Shown here: one piece after another, positions 5,208 to 6,188 of the stretch
How positions within the stretch are numbered: position 1 is the stretch's first letter
How the letters are laid out: the number at the start of each line of letters is the position of its first letter
NCBI GenBank assembly: GCA_027858635.1
Contig: JAQICG010000379.1
Coordinates: 1 to 6,188 of the forward strand
Direction: 5' to 3'
Length of the DNA: 6,188 nucleotides
From: Gammaproteobacteria bacterium
Lineage (GTDB): Bacteria; Pseudomonadota; Gammaproteobacteria; SZUA-229
The notes under the pieces: model-generated
Databases searched by the model: none
What the model was told of the DNA's origin: nothing
Seen by the model: only the letters and a program-made list of their open reading frames with translations
Translations under genes and position numbers: made by a program

Positions 5208-6188
5208 TCAGGACAGTAATTTCATCGGTTCAAACTCATGCCGATCGGTGCCGCGTACGCGCTCCTGCCAGGGGTCGTCCTGCATGTATTTCTGCGACTC
5301 CAGAAAACGCGCCGCCAGGACTTTACGACTGGCTTCATCATCGACGATTTTTTCTTTCACATAAGACAGTCCCACGCGTTCGATCCACGGCGCGGTGCGC
5401 TCCAGATAATGCGCCTGTTCACGATAAATCTGCATGTAGGCCGCGCAGTATTCGAGCACGTCCGCCTCGGTTTTAACGCTGCACAGAAAATCGGTGACGC
5501 GCACCTTGATGCCGCCATTACCGCCGACGTGAATTTCATAACCGGAATCGACACAGACTACACCCAGGTCCTTGATCGTGGCTTCAGCGCAGTTGCGCGG
5601 ACAGCCCGAAGCCGCCATTTTGAATTTATGTGGCGTCCACGAACCCCAGCTCAATTTCTCCAGCGCAATGCCAAGCGCGGTGGAATCCTGTGTGCCGAAG
5701 CGGCACCATTCCTTGCCGACGCAGGTCTTAACCGTGCGCAGGGCTTTGCCATAAGCATGGCCGGAAACGAGACCGGCCTCACCCAGCTCGTCCCAGATCG
5801 CTGGCAACTGTTCCTTGTGCAACCCGTACAGACCGATACGCTGGCCGCCGGTGACGTGTACTGTTTTTACCTGAAATTTTTCAGCGACATCCGCAATCGC
5901 GCGCAGTTCACCCGGCGTGGTACTACCGCCCCACATGCGCGGGATCACCGAATAGCTACCATCTTTTTGAATGTTGGCGTGCACGCGTTCGTTGATATAG
6001 CGCGACTGATAATCGTCCAGGCCTTCCGCCGGCCACTGACAGATCAGGTAATAATTCAGCGCCGGTCGACACTTGCTGCAACCGTCCGGCGTTTTCCATT
6101 CGAGAAAATCCATCGCTAGCCGAATTGATTTTAGTTCGTGATCTTTGATCGCACTTCGAATCGCATCATGGCTGTGTTCGGTACAGGC
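5208..6188 (-). CDS. nirB: NAD(P)H nitrite reductase large subunit, C-terminal part (partial)
   Basis: Catalyses six-electron reduction of nitrite to ammonium in the cytoplasm. Only the last 326 residues are here; the frame stays open past the in-frame ATG at 6113 to the right edge, and those 25 extra residues (ACTEHSHDAIRSAI...) match NirB, so 6113 is not the start. The full protein is usually about 850 residues, and the missing front would carry the FAD/NAD(P)H domains. Visible residues 36-48 (KTPDGCSKCRPAL region) end the second BFD-like domain. A sulfite/nitrite reductase half-domain follows (NERVHANIQKDGSYSVIPRM). The siroheme/[4Fe-4S] ligands are Cys156 and Cys162 (CVGKEWC), then Cys196 and Cys200 (CPRNC). 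All four are intact. The close resemblance to E. coli NirB around RVHANIQKDG makes the call secure. The gene ends in TGA, 19 nt before nirD. The operon promoter lies outside the window. Confidence 0.97.
   Translation of the reverse strand, partial: ACTEHSHDAIRSAIKDHELKSIRLAMDFLEWKTPDGCSKCRPALNYYLICQWPAEGLDDYQSRYINERVHANIQKDGSYSVIPRMWGGSTTPGELRAIADVAEKFQVKTVHVTGGQRIGLYGLHKEQLPAIWDELGEAGLVSGHAYGKALRTVKTCVGKEWCRFGTQDSTALGIALEKLSWGSWTPHKFKMAASGCPRNCAEATIKDLGVVCVDSGYEIHVGGNGGIKVRVTDFLCSVKTEADVLEYCAAYMQIYREQAHYLERTAPWIERVGLSYVKEKIVDDEASRKVLAARFLESQKYMQDDPWQERVRGTDRHEFEPMKLLS

Noticed and set aside
4094..5476. 460-codon plus-strand open frame across nasA, nirD and nirB
   Set aside because: It runs antisense through three well-identified genes, has no recognisable domain, and is explained by their codon bias. 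Similar antisense frames at 6-767 and 5238-6119 were rejected for the same reason.

Overview
The window looks like chromosomal DNA from a gammaproteobacterium. Signs are the nirB-nirD-nasA gene order familiar from Pseudomonas-like and marine gammaproteobacteria, a moderately GC-rich coding style, Shine-Dalgarno starts and an outer-membrane porin with a C-terminal Phe. I cannot name the genus. I found no RNA genes, mobile elements, CRISPR arrays or integrase-type genes.

Layout, left to right. (a) 45-1157, minus strand: an OprO/OprP-like outer-membrane porin with a signal peptide. (b) 1158-1417: a divergent control region with a 37-bp near-perfect inverted repeat (1212-1248). Its core resembles a Fur box and lies over the porin's predicted -35 element. 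A separate plus-strand promoter and an RBS hairpin serve the next gene. (c) 1418-1750, plus strand: a small acidic, histidine-containing cytoplasmic protein that I do not recognise. (d) 1751-2179: an AT-rich gap between convergent genes. It holds a short hairpin just after nasA and a longer one (1841-1913), which on the minus strand is followed by a U-rich tract. (e) 2180 to the right edge, minus strand: a tightly packed operon, nirB (3' part only) > nirD > nasA, for assimilatory nitrate and nitrite reduction.

How the genes work together. NasA reduces nitrate to nitrite at a molybdopterin site in the cytoplasm. NirB, a siroheme/4Fe-4S enzyme, with NirD, a Rieske small subunit, reduces nitrite to ammonium with NAD(P)H. 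The spacings (19 nt nirB-nirD, 6 nt nirD-nasA) suggest co-transcription and translational coupling. The operon promoter, and any nitrate transporter or regulator, would lie beyond the right edge. The porin and small protein appear to be separate transcription units, and nothing in the sequence ties them to nitrate.

Most of the window is well-understood metabolism. The items that merit a second look are the large palindromic operator, the unrecognised small protein with its RBS in a possible hairpin, and the structured AT-rich gap that may encode a small RNA.
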